Shown piece after piece: positions 51,522 to 59,709 of a DNA stretch of 64,000 bases. The stretch is from NCBI GenBank assembly GCA_038232275.1, contig JBBSIC010000007.1, positions 20,201 to 84,200 on the forward strand. The letters run 5' to 3'. The translations under genes were made by a program, and so were the position numbers. The stretch's first letter is position 1, and each line of letters opens with the position of its first letter. Source of the DNA: DATLGB01 sp038232275. GTDB lineage: Bacteria; Actinomycetota; Thermoleophilia; Solirubrobacterales; Solirubrobacteraceae. The notes below the pieces were generated by a model that saw only the letters and a list, made by a program, of their open reading frames with translations, searched no databases and was not told the origin of the DNA.

Positions 51522-52341
51522 TCAGCAGCGAATCCCTGCGTCTGACGTCTTGACGTACCCGTGACCCGGCCGGTACAGCCGGAAGTGCTGATCGTTGGGA
51601 GCGCTCCAGCGCTCCACTGACCGACGGGGCCTGAACAGCCGCCGCGGCAGCGCGGGCGGGGATGCCGGAGGCGTACCCGCGGCCACCACGCGGTATGTGA
51701 CGATGGTCCACCCGGTGCGCCACCAGGGCCGGGCCGGCCACTGGGCCGGTCGCACCGCCTCGACGGCGACGCGATCGCTGGCTAGCAGGCGGTTGTGTTC
51801 CCACGGAAAGGCGTAGACGATGCGCAGTGGCCGCGGCCGCCGGTCGTAGGAGTCCAGCACGCGCCGCACCGCCGCGTCGAACACCTCACCGAAGAACGGA
51901 CAGTACAGGAACACAATCGACGTGTCCTCGGGCACGGCCCACGTCCGCACGTCCGCCGTCACGGCCTCGGCCGACCCGCAGCGCAGCCGAGGCCGTGCGG
52001 CCGCGAGGTTGCGTCGTGCCGCCTGGGTCAGCTCGTCGACCAGGTCGACACCCACGACGCGGTCGACGGGCAGACGTCCAGCGATCAGAAGCGCCTGGCC
52101 TTTCCCCGAGCCGAGGTCGACGAAGACATCACCGGCGCCCGCCCCCAGGTCACGCAGTGTGCGGCGAAGCGGCAGCCACTGGCTCGTAGAAGGCACTGTC
52201 GCCGACTGTGTCCGACCCGGCATCGTTGACGTAGACGTGCCCGCCCGTGCGGACCTCGAGCAGGCGCTCGAATGCCGACTGCTGCAGCGCCTCGAGGCGG
52301 CGCGTCGACCACCAAAGCGTTCGCCGTAGCGGACTGGGCAC
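51522..52341 (-). pseudogene. SAM-dependent methyltransferase, frameshifted
   Basis: From GTG 52341 one frame reads ALQQSAFERLLEVRTGG then VYVNDAGSDTVGDSAFYEP; the next frame continues SQWLPLRRTLRDLGAGAG then DVFVDLGSGKGQALL, the SAM-binding motif I, with VVGVDLVDELTQAARRNL and SIVFLYCPFFGEVFDAAV. The join near 52190 needs a shift of one base (or two missing bases) between YEP and QWLP. The second half could be made from ATG 52223 (233 residues). Codon and base use look less GC-biased than in neighbours, which hints at later acquisition. Confidence 0.7.
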
Positions 52342-52576
52342 GAGGCGGCGCAGAGTGCTGCGCGAATTCGTGAAGCGGAGCTCTCTCGCGAGACGGCCGA
52401 CGGTGAGGATGGAGCGGATGGCTCAGTCTACTGCGCCGCCGGAGCGCGCCGCAACAGCAGGCTCCGGGCGTAGCGCCCCTGACCAGGTCTAAGCACACGC
52501 TGGCGGACGGGCTCGGCGCCCCCCTGGTACGGATCGGGCGCTGGCTCACGCGCGCCGCGTTGCCTGACCGGTCGCG

Positions 52577-52582
52577 TAGCCT
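52577..52582 (+). promoter_or_regulatory. Putative -10 (TAGCCT)
   Basis: TAGCCT ends nine bases before the ATG of the ALDH-like gene. The rest of the 250-base gap 52342-52591 shows no other feature. Confidence 0.4.
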
Positions 52583-52591
52583 TCGGCCGCG

Positions 52592-53932
52592 ATGACGCTG
52601 GCCGTTCACCGCGCCGCCGGGCCCCAGCCGCTGTGGGCGACCGTGCCGCCGGCCGCCCGCGCCCACTACCTGCGCCGCGCGGCGCAGGCGATCCTCGACG
52701 AGCTCTCAGAGCTCGCGGACGTGCTCGGCGCCGAGGCGCGCGTCCCGCGCACCGAGGCGCTCCTCGCGGAGCTGCTGCCGAGCGTCGCCGGCCTGCACGA
52801 GCTCGCCGACGACGGCCCGAAGGCGCTCGCCGACCGGCGCCTCGGCCGCGCGGCGGTGCTGCGCGGCGGCCGGCGCGCGGTGCTCTTCCACGCGCCCGTC
52901 GGCGTCGTGGGGATCCGCGGCGCCGAGGGCTCGCCGTGGGCCGAGGCGGTGCTGGAGGCCGCGGCCGCGCTGCTGGCGGGCAACGGCGTCGTGCTGGCGG
53001 CCGCCTCGGAGGTCGCCGGTCGCCGCTTCGCGTCCGCGCTGGGCCGGGCCGGGCTGCCCGACGGCCTGCTCTGGGTCGTCGCTCCGGACGCGGACCTGAC
53101 CGCGTGCGACGCCGTCGTCGAGACCGGCGCGCCGGGCCCGAAGGCCACGATGCTCGTCCTCGACGGCGCCCCGCTGGACCGGACGGTCAGCGGCGCGCTG
53201 TGGGCCGCGTACGCCCGCGGCGGGCAGGGCACCGCCTCCGTGGGGCGCATCGTCGCCGTCCCGGCGACCACCGCCGGCCTGCTCGCTGGCCTCGAGGCCG
53301 GCGCCCGCGCGCTGAAGGTCGGCGACCCGCGCGACCCGGCGACCGAGGTGGGCCCGCTCGCCTCCGCCGGCCAGGTTGCCGCCGTCGAGGCGCTCGTGCG
53401 CGAGACCGAGGAGGCCGGCGCCGTGCGCCTGTGCGGCGGGCCGCTCAGCGGCGCGCTCTACGCGCCCGTTCTCCTGCGCAGCGTCCCGCCCGGCGCGCGC
53501 CTGCTGCGCGACCCGGCGCCGGGGCCGGTCCTCGCCGTCGTCGAGGCCGGGTCGGAGGCCGACGCGATCGAACTGGCGACGGGGGCGCAGGCCGTGTCCG
53601 TCTGGACCGGGGAGCGCCCGTACGGCGAGCGCGTGGCACGGGCGATCGGCGCCGGCCTGACCTGGGTCAACGAGCACGGCGCCGCGGCGCCCGCGGCGCC
53701 CATCCGCCTCGCCCGCCACACCGACCCCCGCCAGCTCGCCTCGCGCTCCATCCGCCTGCGCAGCGCCCGCTGGCTGCCCTCGGACCCGCGGCTGGTGCGC
53801 GCGTCCGAGACCGCCGCGCGCCTGCTCTACGGGCGCGAGAGCGAGCGGCTGGAGGTGCTGCGCTCCGGCGGCCCGGCGCTCGCGCGCGTCGCCGTGCGCC
53901 TGGCGCGGCAGGGGGTGCGGCGCAGCTGGTGA
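52592..53932 (+). CDS. Aldehyde dehydrogenase-fold protein lacking catalytic residues
   Basis: 446 residues. The ALDH fold is recognisable: FHAPVGVVGIRGAEGSPWAEAV (cofactor-binding start), LALKVGDPRD-like segment ARALKVGDPRDPATEVGPLAS, and a C-terminal TWVNEHGAAAPAAPI. The catalytic Cys position, normally GQxC, reads GGQGTASVGRIV, Thr or Gly instead of Cys, and the ELGG general-base segment reads LVLDGAPLDRTV with no Glu. It is therefore probably not an active dehydrogenase. It could bind nucleotide or act as a structural paralog. Intact frame, own -10. Confidence 0.8.
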   Translation: MTLAVHRAAGPQPLWATVPPAARAHYLRRAAQAILDELSELADVLGAEARVPRTEALLAELLPSVAGLHELADDGPKALADRRLGRAAVLRGGRRAVLFHAPVGVVGIRGAEGSPWAEAVLEAAAALLAGNGVVLAAASEVAGRRFASALGRAGLPDGLLWVVAPDADLTACDAVVETGAPGPKATMLVLDGAPLDRTVSGALWAAYARGGQGTASVGRIVAVPATTAGLLAGLEAGARALKVGDPRDPATEVGPLASAGQVAAVEALVRETEEAGAVRLCGGPLSGALYAPVLLRSVPPGARLLRDPAPGPVLAVVEAGSEADAIELATGAQAVSVWTGERPYGERVARAIGAGLTWVNEHGAAAPAAPIRLARHTDPRQLASRSIRLRSARWLPSDPRLVRASETAARLLYGRESERLEVLRSGGPALARVAVRLARQGVRRSW

Positions 53933-54014
53933 GGGACGGGCCAGGGGTGGGGCGCCGGGATCCTCGGCGTTCTACGCAGCGCGGCGCTCGGCGAGCGCGG
54001 GATCCTCCGCCGCC

Positions 54015-54833
54015 CTACGCCGCCCGCGCGCTCGGCGCGAGCCGGAGCTTCGCCGGCAGCAGCGGGACGACCACGCGCTTGAGGTACTCCGCGCCACCGC
54101 GCACGGCGGCGCCGCGGACCGGGTCCCAGCCGAAGCCGTACTGGCGGCGGATGTCCGGCGGCAGCAGGCCGACCGTGACCTGGTTGACCAGCTCGAGCAG
54201 CGGGACGAAGCGCTTCGGCACGGGCGGGCGCATGACGATCTCGACCGCCAGCTCGCGCGCCTTGGCGCCGACGTGCAGGTCGCCCGAGGCGAGGACCCCC
54301 GCGACGTAGGCCTCGAAGGCGTCGATGTCGGACGGCGTGTGCTCGTAGGGCAGGCCGAAGAGCTCGGCCAGCAGGCGGAAGTCCTGCCAGTAGGCCTCCT
54401 GCTCGTCGCGCGACAGCGCACCGACGTAGCGCTGGTAGACGAGCAGGTTGGAGTCCACGAGCGTGGCGATGATCCACAGCAGCAGCTCGGGATCGTCCGC
54501 GCGCCAGGGCGTGCCGGCCGCGAAGCGCCCGGCGGGCTCGCGCAGCGCTCCGCGGACGCGGCGGTGGATCGCCCGCACGGGGCGGGTCGCGGCGTCGGCC
54601 TCCTCGCGCGTGCCGAAGCCGATCGCCGTCAGCACCTTGGCGGTCCGCGCCAGGCGCGGGTAGGGCTCGGCGAGCATGGTCGTCGCCTCGAAGAAGCCGG
54701 CGAACGCGACGGGGTGCGCCGCCTGCATCAGCAGTGCGCGCGGGCCCGCGAGGCCGACCGCCCGCTCGCGCTGGACGCGGCGCAGCATCGAGTCGTCGGT
54801 GAAATAGCCTCCGGGCCCCATGTCGCTGTCCAC
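54015..54833 (-). CDS. DUF2236 (MPAB/Lcp-type oxygenase) protein
   Basis: 272 residues. The family's start region is GPGGYFTDDSMLRRVQRERAVGLAGPRALLMQAAHPVAFAGF, and the heme-ligand-like His falls in QAAHPVAFAG (about residue 42). Other conserved parts are WIIATLVDSNLLVYQRYVG and YWQDFRLLAELFGLP. Relatives include mycophenolic-acid oxygenase MpaB and rubber oxygenase Lcp; substrate here unknown. GTG 54833 is chosen; ATG 54821 is the alternative. Divergent from the sirC-like gene, 38 bases apart. Confidence 0.87.
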   Translation of the reverse strand: MDSDMGPGGYFTDDSMLRRVQRERAVGLAGPRALLMQAAHPVAFAGFFEATTMLAEPYPRLARTAKVLTAIGFGTREEADAATRPVRAIHRRVRGALREPAGRFAAGTPWRADDPELLLWIIATLVDSNLLVYQRYVGALSRDEQEAYWQDFRLLAELFGLPYEHTPSDIDAFEAYVAGVLASGDLHVGAKARELAVEIVMRPPVPKRFVPLLELVNQVTVGLLPPDIRRQYGFGWDPVRGAAVRGGAEYLKRVVVPLLPAKLRLAPSARAA

Positions 54834-54859
54834 GGTACGGCCCTGGAAGCGCTCTGGAC

Positions 54860-54865
54860 TACGCT
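54860..54865 (+). promoter_or_regulatory. Putative -10 (TACGCT), fixes the start at 54872
   Basis: TACGCT ends six bases before ATG 54872. This supports the upstream start that includes the Cys-rich N-terminal extension. Confidence 0.45.
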
Positions 54866-54871
54866 GACGGC

Positions 54872-55606
54872 ATGCCAGCTCAGGCCTACGCGGGCAAGGC
54901 GTGCGTCTGCCAGTTCCGGCGCGGGATCTGCGACCAGACCTGCGTGCGCGACATGCTCGACACGCCCTTTTACATCGCCTGCCTACGGCTGACCGGGCGC
55001 CGCTGCGTGGTCGTCGGCGGCGGGGACATCGGCCTGGAGAAGGTCGAGGGCCTGCTCGCGTGCGACGGCAGGGTCGTCCTGATCGCCCCCGCGGCGGGGC
55101 CGGAGCTCGAGCGCCTCGCCGCCGAGGACTCGATCGAGTGGGAGCGGCGCGCATATCGCACCGAGGATCTCGAGGCCACGTTCATCGTCATCGCGGCGAC
55201 GAGCGACACCGACGTCAATATCCGCGTCTACGACGATGCCGAGAAGCGGGCGATGCTCGTCAACGTCGTGGACGTCCCGCCGCTGTGCAACTTCATCCTC
55301 CCGGCCATCGTGCGGACGGGGCCGCTGGCAATCGCGATCTCGACCGCGGGCGCCTCCCCGGCGCTGGCCAAGCGCATCAAGCGCGAGATCGCAGAGACCT
55401 ACGGCCCCGAGCACGCCCGCCTGGCGGAGCTGCTCAACGACGTGCGCGGCTGGGCGAAGGGCACCCTTGCGACCTACCAGGACCGCAAGGCGTTCTTCGA
55501 GGGCATCGTCAACGGCGAGCCCGACCCGATCGCCCTCCTGCGCGCCGGTGACGAGGCCGCGGTGCGCGACCTCATCGACGCCGCGCGCCACTCCGCGCTC
55601 GTCTGA
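54872..55606 (+). CDS. Precorrin-2 dehydrogenase/sirohydrochlorin ferrochelatase-like (SirC/Met8/CysG-N)
   Basis: 244 residues. The NAD-binding core is ACLRLTGRRCVVVGGGDIGLEKVEGLL, followed by FIVIAATSDTDVNIRVYDDA and VVDVPPLCNFILPAIVRTGPLAIAISTAGASPALAKRIKREIAE, all CysG-N/Met8 hallmarks. It oxidises precorrin-2 and may insert iron to make siroheme. The first 27 residues are unusual: KACVCQFRRGICDQTC holds four Cys spaced for metal binding. A start at ATG 54953 would remove them, but the leaderless -10 supports 54872. Leads the heme cluster. Confidence 0.9.
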   Translation: MPAQAYAGKACVCQFRRGICDQTCVRDMLDTPFYIACLRLTGRRCVVVGGGDIGLEKVEGLLACDGRVVLIAPAAGPELERLAAEDSIEWERRAYRTEDLEATFIVIAATSDTDVNIRVYDDAEKRAMLVNVVDVPPLCNFILPAIVRTGPLAIAISTAGASPALAKRIKREIAETYGPEHARLAELLNDVRGWAKGTLATYQDRKAFFEGIVNGEPDPIALLRAGDEAAVRDLIDAARHSALV

Positions 55607-55628
55607 ATCGACATACCCTGCGCGCTGC

Positions 55629-56111
55629 ATGCGCACCGCCGTCCTCACGGTCTCGACCTCCGTCTCCGCCCGTCGCCACGAGGACCGCTCCGGGCCGGCG
55701 CTCGCGGCGCGCGCGGAGGCCGCGGGCTGCGAGATCGTCGCCATGGAGGTCGTCCCGGACGACCGCGCCCTGATCGAGGACCGGCTGCACCACTACGTCG
55801 ACGCCGGCTGCGACGTGATCCTGACCACCGGCGGCACCGGCTTCACGCCCGACGACGTGACGCCGGAGGCCACCCGCGCCGTCATCGAGCGCGAGGCGCC
55901 CGGGATCGCCGAGGCGATGCGCGCCGTCAGCCTCGCCCACACGGAGATGGCGGTGCTCAGCCGCGCCGTCGCAGGCATCCGCGCGCAGACGCTGATCGTG
56001 AACTTCCCCGGCTCGCCGAAGGCCGTCGAGGAGTGCTTCGGCGTGCTCGAGCCGGTGCTGCCGCACGCGGTGCGGACGCTGCGCGGCGAGTCGCGCCATG
56101 ACCACGATTGA
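55629..56111 (+). CDS. Molybdopterin adenylyltransferase-like (MogA/MoaB)
   Basis: 160 residues. MRTAVLTVSTSVSARRHEDRSGPALA, VILTTGGTGFTPDDVTPEATRAVI and the loop VLSRAVAGIRAQTLIVNFPGSPKAVEECF are the MoaB/MogA signatures for molybdopterin binding and adenylation. The cytoplasmic protein activates molybdopterin before metal insertion. No other moa/mod genes are in the window. Its end overlaps ccmA by 14 bases, an odd but tight link between molybdenum cofactor and cytochrome maturation genes. Confidence 0.92.
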   Translation: MRTAVLTVSTSVSARRHEDRSGPALAARAEAAGCEIVAMEVVPDDRALIEDRLHHYVDAGCDVILTTGGTGFTPDDVTPEATRAVIEREAPGIAEAMRAVSLAHTEMAVLSRAVAGIRAQTLIVNFPGSPKAVEECFGVLEPVLPHAVRTLRGESRHDHD

Positions 56112-56793
56112 ATCCCCCAACGCCGTCGAGTGCGCTGGGGCGGGGCGCGCCTACGGCGAGCGCGTCGTGCTGCGCGACGTGTCCTTCGCGCTGCCCGCCG
56201 GCCGCACGCTGGCGGTCTTTGGCGCCAACGGCGCCGGCAAGACGACGCTGCTGCGCATGCTCGCCACGCTGCTGCGCCCGCACGCCGGCACCGTCAGGGT
56301 GCTCGGCTGCGAGCTGCCCGGGCAGGGATGGCGGGTGCGCGGGCGCCTGGGCCTCGTCGCGCACTCCCCGATGCTCTACGCCGCGCTCTCCGCGCGCGAG
56401 AACCTGCGCTTCCACGCCCGCCTGCACGGGCTCGGCGCCGAGCGGGGCGAGGCGCTGCTGGCGGCGGTCGGCCTCGGGCTGCGCGGCGACGAGCCCCTGC
56501 GCACCCTGTCGAGCGGCATGGTCCAGCGCGTCGCCGTCTGCCGCGCCGTCCTGCACGAGCCCGAGCTGCTGCTGCTCGACGAGCCGTTCGCCAACCTGGA
56601 CCCGGGGGCGACCGCCCTGGTCGAGCCCTTGATCGGCCGGGCGAGCGGCGCCACCCGGGTCGTGATCTCCCACGACGTGGACGAGGGCCTGGCGGCCGCC
56701 GACCTCGTGCTCGGGCTGCGCGGCACGGGCGTGGCGCTGCTCGCGCCGGCTGCGCAGGTCAGCGCGGCCGACGTGCGGGAGCTGTACCGGTGA
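56098..56793 (+). CDS. ccmA: ABC transporter ATPase, cytochrome c maturation (CcmA)
   Basis: 231 residues. Walker A FGANGAGKTTLLRML, signature LSSGMVQRVAVCRAVL and Walker B ELLLLDEPFANLDPG are intact. The overall length and the following ccmB and ccmC genes identify it as CcmA, the ATPase that with CcmB releases holo-CcmE from the heme-loading complex. It overlaps the mog gene by 14 bases and ccmB by four (GTGA). Confidence 0.92.
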   Translation: MTTIESPNAVECAGAGRAYGERVVLRDVSFALPAGRTLAVFGANGAGKTTLLRMLATLLRPHAGTVRVLGCELPGQGWRVRGRLGLVAHSPMLYAALSARENLRFHARLHGLGAERGEALLAAVGLGLRGDEPLRTLSSGMVQRVAVCRAVLHEPELLLLDEPFANLDPGATALVEPLIGRASGATRVVISHDVDEGLAAADLVLGLRGTGVALLAPAAQVSAADVRELYR

Positions 56794-57464
56794 GGGCCGC
56801 CGTCGGCGCGCTCGTGCGCAAGGACCTGCGGGCGGAGCTGCGCTCGTTCGAGGCGGTCCCGGCGATGCTCATGTTCACCGTCAGCGCGTTCGTGCTCTTT
56901 CACTTCGGGCTCGACCGCGCGTCGCTTGAGGGCGACCTCGCCTCCGGCGTGCTGTGGGTGACGCTGCTGCTGGCGGCCGTGCTGGGCATGAACCGGCTGT
57001 TCGTGACCGAGCGCGAGCAGGGCGGCTTCGACGCGTTCCTGCTGGCGCCCGTCGACCGGACGGCGATGTTCGTCGCCAAGGCGCTCGTGCTGTTCGGCTT
57101 CCTCGTCGTCGTCGAGGTCGTGGCGGTCGCGGCGTTCGCGCTGCTGCTGCTCTCCCCCGGCCTCGGCCAGGCACTGCCGGGCCTGGCGCTCGTGCTGACG
57201 CTGGCCGACGTCGGGCTGGCCGTGATCGGCACGCTCGTCGGCGCGCTCGCGGTCCAGACCCGCGCGCGCGACCTGATCGTCCCGCTGCTCGCGCTGCCGC
57301 TGAGCCTCCCGCTGCTGATCGCCGCGGCGAGCGCGACCGCGCCGCTGCTGGCCGAAGGCGGCGCGGGAGCCCTCGAGGGACGGTGGCTGGCGATCCTCGC
57401 ACTGTACGATGTGGTCTTCGGACTGCTGTCCTACGCCGTCTTCGACTTCCTCCTAGAGGACTGA
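56790..57464 (+). CDS. ccmB: Heme exporter subunit CcmB
   Basis: 224 residues with six membrane helices. VRKDLRAELRSFEAVPAML starts the cytoplasmic face and LLAAVLGMNRLFVTEREQGGFDAFLLAPVDR is the family signature between helices 2 and 3. GTG overlaps the ccmA stop. The gene is followed by SD-like AGAGGA and the ccmC start region. Confidence 0.92.
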   Translation: MRAAVGALVRKDLRAELRSFEAVPAMLMFTVSAFVLFHFGLDRASLEGDLASGVLWVTLLLAAVLGMNRLFVTEREQGGFDAFLLAPVDRTAMFVAKALVLFGFLVVVEVVAVAAFALLLLSPGLGQALPGLALVLTLADVGLAVIGTLVGALAVQTRARDLIVPLLALPLSLPLLIAAASATAPLLAEGGAGALEGRWLAILALYDVVFGLLSYAVFDFLLED

Positions 57465-57467
57465 CCC

Positions 57468-58196
57468 ATCTTCGGCCGCGGCCTCAAGCTCTACGCCATC
57501 GGCTCCGCCGTCCTGCTGACGACGGCCTTCGCCCTTGTCTTCTTCTACGCGCCGGTCGACGCCGACCAGGGCTTCGTGCAGAAGATCTTCTACGTCCACG
57601 TGCCGCTGGCCATCGTCGCGCTGGTCGGCTTCGTGGTCGGCGGGGTCTACGGCATCCGCTTTCTGCGCTCGGGCGACCGCGCGCACGACCTGCGCTCCTA
57701 CGTCGCCATCCACATGTCGCTGATCTTCGGCGTCGGCGCGCTGCTCACCGGCTCGATCTGGGCGCGTGCCTCGTGGGGGCACTGGTGGCTGTGGGACGAG
57801 CCGACGCTCGTGTCCTTTCTGATCGTCTTTTTGCTGTACGCCTGCTACCAGCCCCTGCGCTTCTCGATCGAGGACCCGGAGCGCCAGGCGCGCTACGCCG
57901 CCGTCTTCTCGGTCGTCGGCGGCGCCTTCGTGCCGCTGAACTTCATGGCCGTGCGCGCGGCGCAGTCGTTCGCGCACCCGCGCACGCTGAGCCACACCGC
58001 GAGCCTGCCGGGGTCGGTGCTGGTGACCTTTTTGCTCGCGATCGCCGCGATCGGCCTGCTCTTCACCACGCTGTGCAAGTACGAGCTGACGGCGAAGGCG
58101 GCGCGGATGCAGCTGCGCCGGCTCAAGCGCCGCCTGTCCGGCGAGTCCGTGGTCACCCTCGACCAGGGGCGCTCGGCGGCCCCGCAACAGCTCTGA
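57468..58196 (+). CDS. ccmC: Heme lyase subunit CcmC, apparent ATC start
   Basis: 242 residues if started at ATC 57468. The N-terminal helix (LYAIGSAVLLTTAFALVFFYAP) is required by the family but lies upstream of the first standard codon, GTG 57576. A Shine-Dalgarno AGAGGA (57455-57460) sits seven bases before ATC, so a rare AUC start, or an ATG lost by mutation or error, is likely. Heme-handling marks: HVPLA, and the WWD-type motif SWGHWWLWDEP, then the His in PRTLSHTASLP. It loads heme onto CcmE. Confidence 0.85.
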   Translation: MFGRGLKLYAIGSAVLLTTAFALVFFYAPVDADQGFVQKIFYVHVPLAIVALVGFVVGGVYGIRFLRSGDRAHDLRSYVAIHMSLIFGVGALLTGSIWARASWGHWWLWDEPTLVSFLIVFLLYACYQPLRFSIEDPERQARYAAVFSVVGGAFVPLNFMAVRAAQSFAHPRTLSHTASLPGSVLVTFLLAIAAIGLLFTTLCKYELTAKAARMQLRRLKRRLSGESVVTLDQGRSAAPQQL

Positions 58197-58393
58197 TGCC
58201 CGCCCTGCCGCTCGGCGAGGCCGGCAAGTACGTCGCCGCCGCGTACCTGGTCTTCCTCGCCCTGGTGCTGATCTACGTGGCGATCATGGCCGTCCGCCTG
58301 GCGCGCGTCGCGCGCGACGTGCAGGAGATCTCAGAGCTGCTCGACGCCGGCTCGGAGACGGTGGAGCCCAAGCGCGAGACCGTGATCACGTGA
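58196..58393 (+). CDS. ccmD: CcmD-like small membrane protein
   Basis: 65 residues: one membrane helix (YVAAAYLVFLALVLIYVAIMA, residues 12-32) then a charged helix (VRLARVARDVQEISELLDA). Size, single helix and position right after ccmC match CcmD, which stabilises the CcmABC complex. ATG overlaps the ccmC stop by one base (TGATG) and its stop overlaps hemA by four (GTGA). Confidence 0.8.
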   Translation: MPALPLGEAGKYVAAAYLVFLALVLIYVAIMAVRLARVARDVQEISELLDAGSETVEPKRETVIT

Positions 58394-59709
58394 GCGAGCT
58401 CCTGCTTCTCGGAACGTCGTACAAGACCGCGCCGCTGGCGCTGCGCGAGCGCATCGCGCTGACCGACACCGGGGCCGAGAGGCTGCTGGGCGAGTTGCTC
58501 GCCGCGCCCGACGTGCACGAGGCGGTGGTCGTCTCCACCTGCAACCGCACCGAGCTCTACCTCGTCGTGGGCGACCCGGTCGAGGCCGAGAGCGCCGTCG
58601 TCGCCCAGCTCGCGCGGCGGGCCGGCCTGCGCCCCACGGAGCTGCTCGAGGGCGTCTACTCCGAGCGCAACTGCGAGGCCGCCCGGCACCTGTACCGCGT
58701 CGCCGGCGGCCTGGAGTCGATGGTCGTCGGCGAGGCCGAGGTCCAGGGCCAGATCAAGCGCGCCTACGAGCTGGCGCTGGGGGCCCGCAGCACCGGGCCG
58801 CTGACCAACAAGCTCTTCCGCGCCGCGCTTGAGACCGGCAAGCGCGTGCGCTCGGAGACGGCGATCGGCGAGGGGCGCAACAGCGTGGCCTCGGTCGCCG
58901 TCGACCTCGCGCGCGACGCGCTCGGCGATTTGGCCGACCGGCGCACCCTGATCGTCGGCGCCGGCGAGACCGCCGAGCTGACCGCCCAGGCGCTGCACGA
59001 GCGCGGCGTCGAGACCCTGTTCGTCGCCAACCGCCGCCGCGAGCGCGCCGCGTCGCTGGCCGCCCGCTTCGGCGGCTCGACGCTCGCCATCGACGAGCTG
59101 CCGGCCGAGCTGCTGCGCGCGGACATCGTCGTCGCCTCCACCTCGTCCCCGCACGCGCTGATCGAGGCCGAGGTGCTCGCCGAGGTCATGGCCGAGCGCG
59201 GCGGCCGACCGCTGCTGCTGATCGACCTCGCGGTCCCGCGCGACATCGAGCCCGCGTGCGGCGGCCTTTCCGGCGTGACGCTCGCCAACATCGACGACCT
59301 GCGCGCCACCGTCGCGCGCCACACGCAGGTGCGCCGCAGCCAGGCCCGGCTGGCGGAGGGCATCGTCGAGCAGGAGATCGCGGGCTTCGCCGGCTGGCTG
59401 GGCTCGCTCGAGGTCGTGCCCACGATCGCCGCCCTGCGGGCGCACGCCAACGCCGTCGTGGACTCCGTTCTCGCGGAGAACGCGGGGCGCTGGGAGTCGC
59501 TGGGCGAGAGGGACCGCGCGCGCGTCGAAACGGTCGCCAGGGCCGTCGCGAACCGCCTGCTGCACGAGCCGACCCTGCAGGTCAAGCAGTCGGCCGGCGG
59601 CGGCCAGCGCCACGCGCGCATGCAGGTGCTGCGCGAGCTGTTCGGGCTCTCCGAGCCCGTCCCGCCGGAGGGCGAGCTCGCCGACGTCCGGCCCCTCCGG
59701 GCCTTTTGA
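58390..59709 (+). CDS. hemA: Glutamyl-tRNA reductase
   Basis: 439 residues. Catalytic Cys in VVSTCNRTELYLV (about residue 50), GGLESMVVGEAEVQGQIKRAYE, the NADPH-binding loop LIVGAGETAELTAQAL, and the C-terminal dimerisation domain (RVETVARAVANRLLHEPT). It reduces Glu-tRNA to glutamate semialdehyde, the first step of C5 heme synthesis. Coupled by overlaps to ccmD before and hemC after. Confidence 0.96.
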   Translation: MSELLLLGTSYKTAPLALRERIALTDTGAERLLGELLAAPDVHEAVVVSTCNRTELYLVVGDPVEAESAVVAQLARRAGLRPTELLEGVYSERNCEAARHLYRVAGGLESMVVGEAEVQGQIKRAYELALGARSTGPLTNKLFRAALETGKRVRSETAIGEGRNSVASVAVDLARDALGDLADRRTLIVGAGETAELTAQALHERGVETLFVANRRRERAASLAARFGGSTLAIDELPAELLRADIVVASTSSPHALIEAEVLAEVMAERGGRPLLLIDLAVPRDIEPACGGLSGVTLANIDDLRATVARHTQVRRSQARLAEGIVEQEIAGFAGWLGSLEVVPTIAALRAHANAVVDSVLAENAGRWESLGERDRARVETVARAVANRLLHEPTLQVKQSAGGGQRHARMQVLRELFGLSEPVPPEGELADVRPLRAF

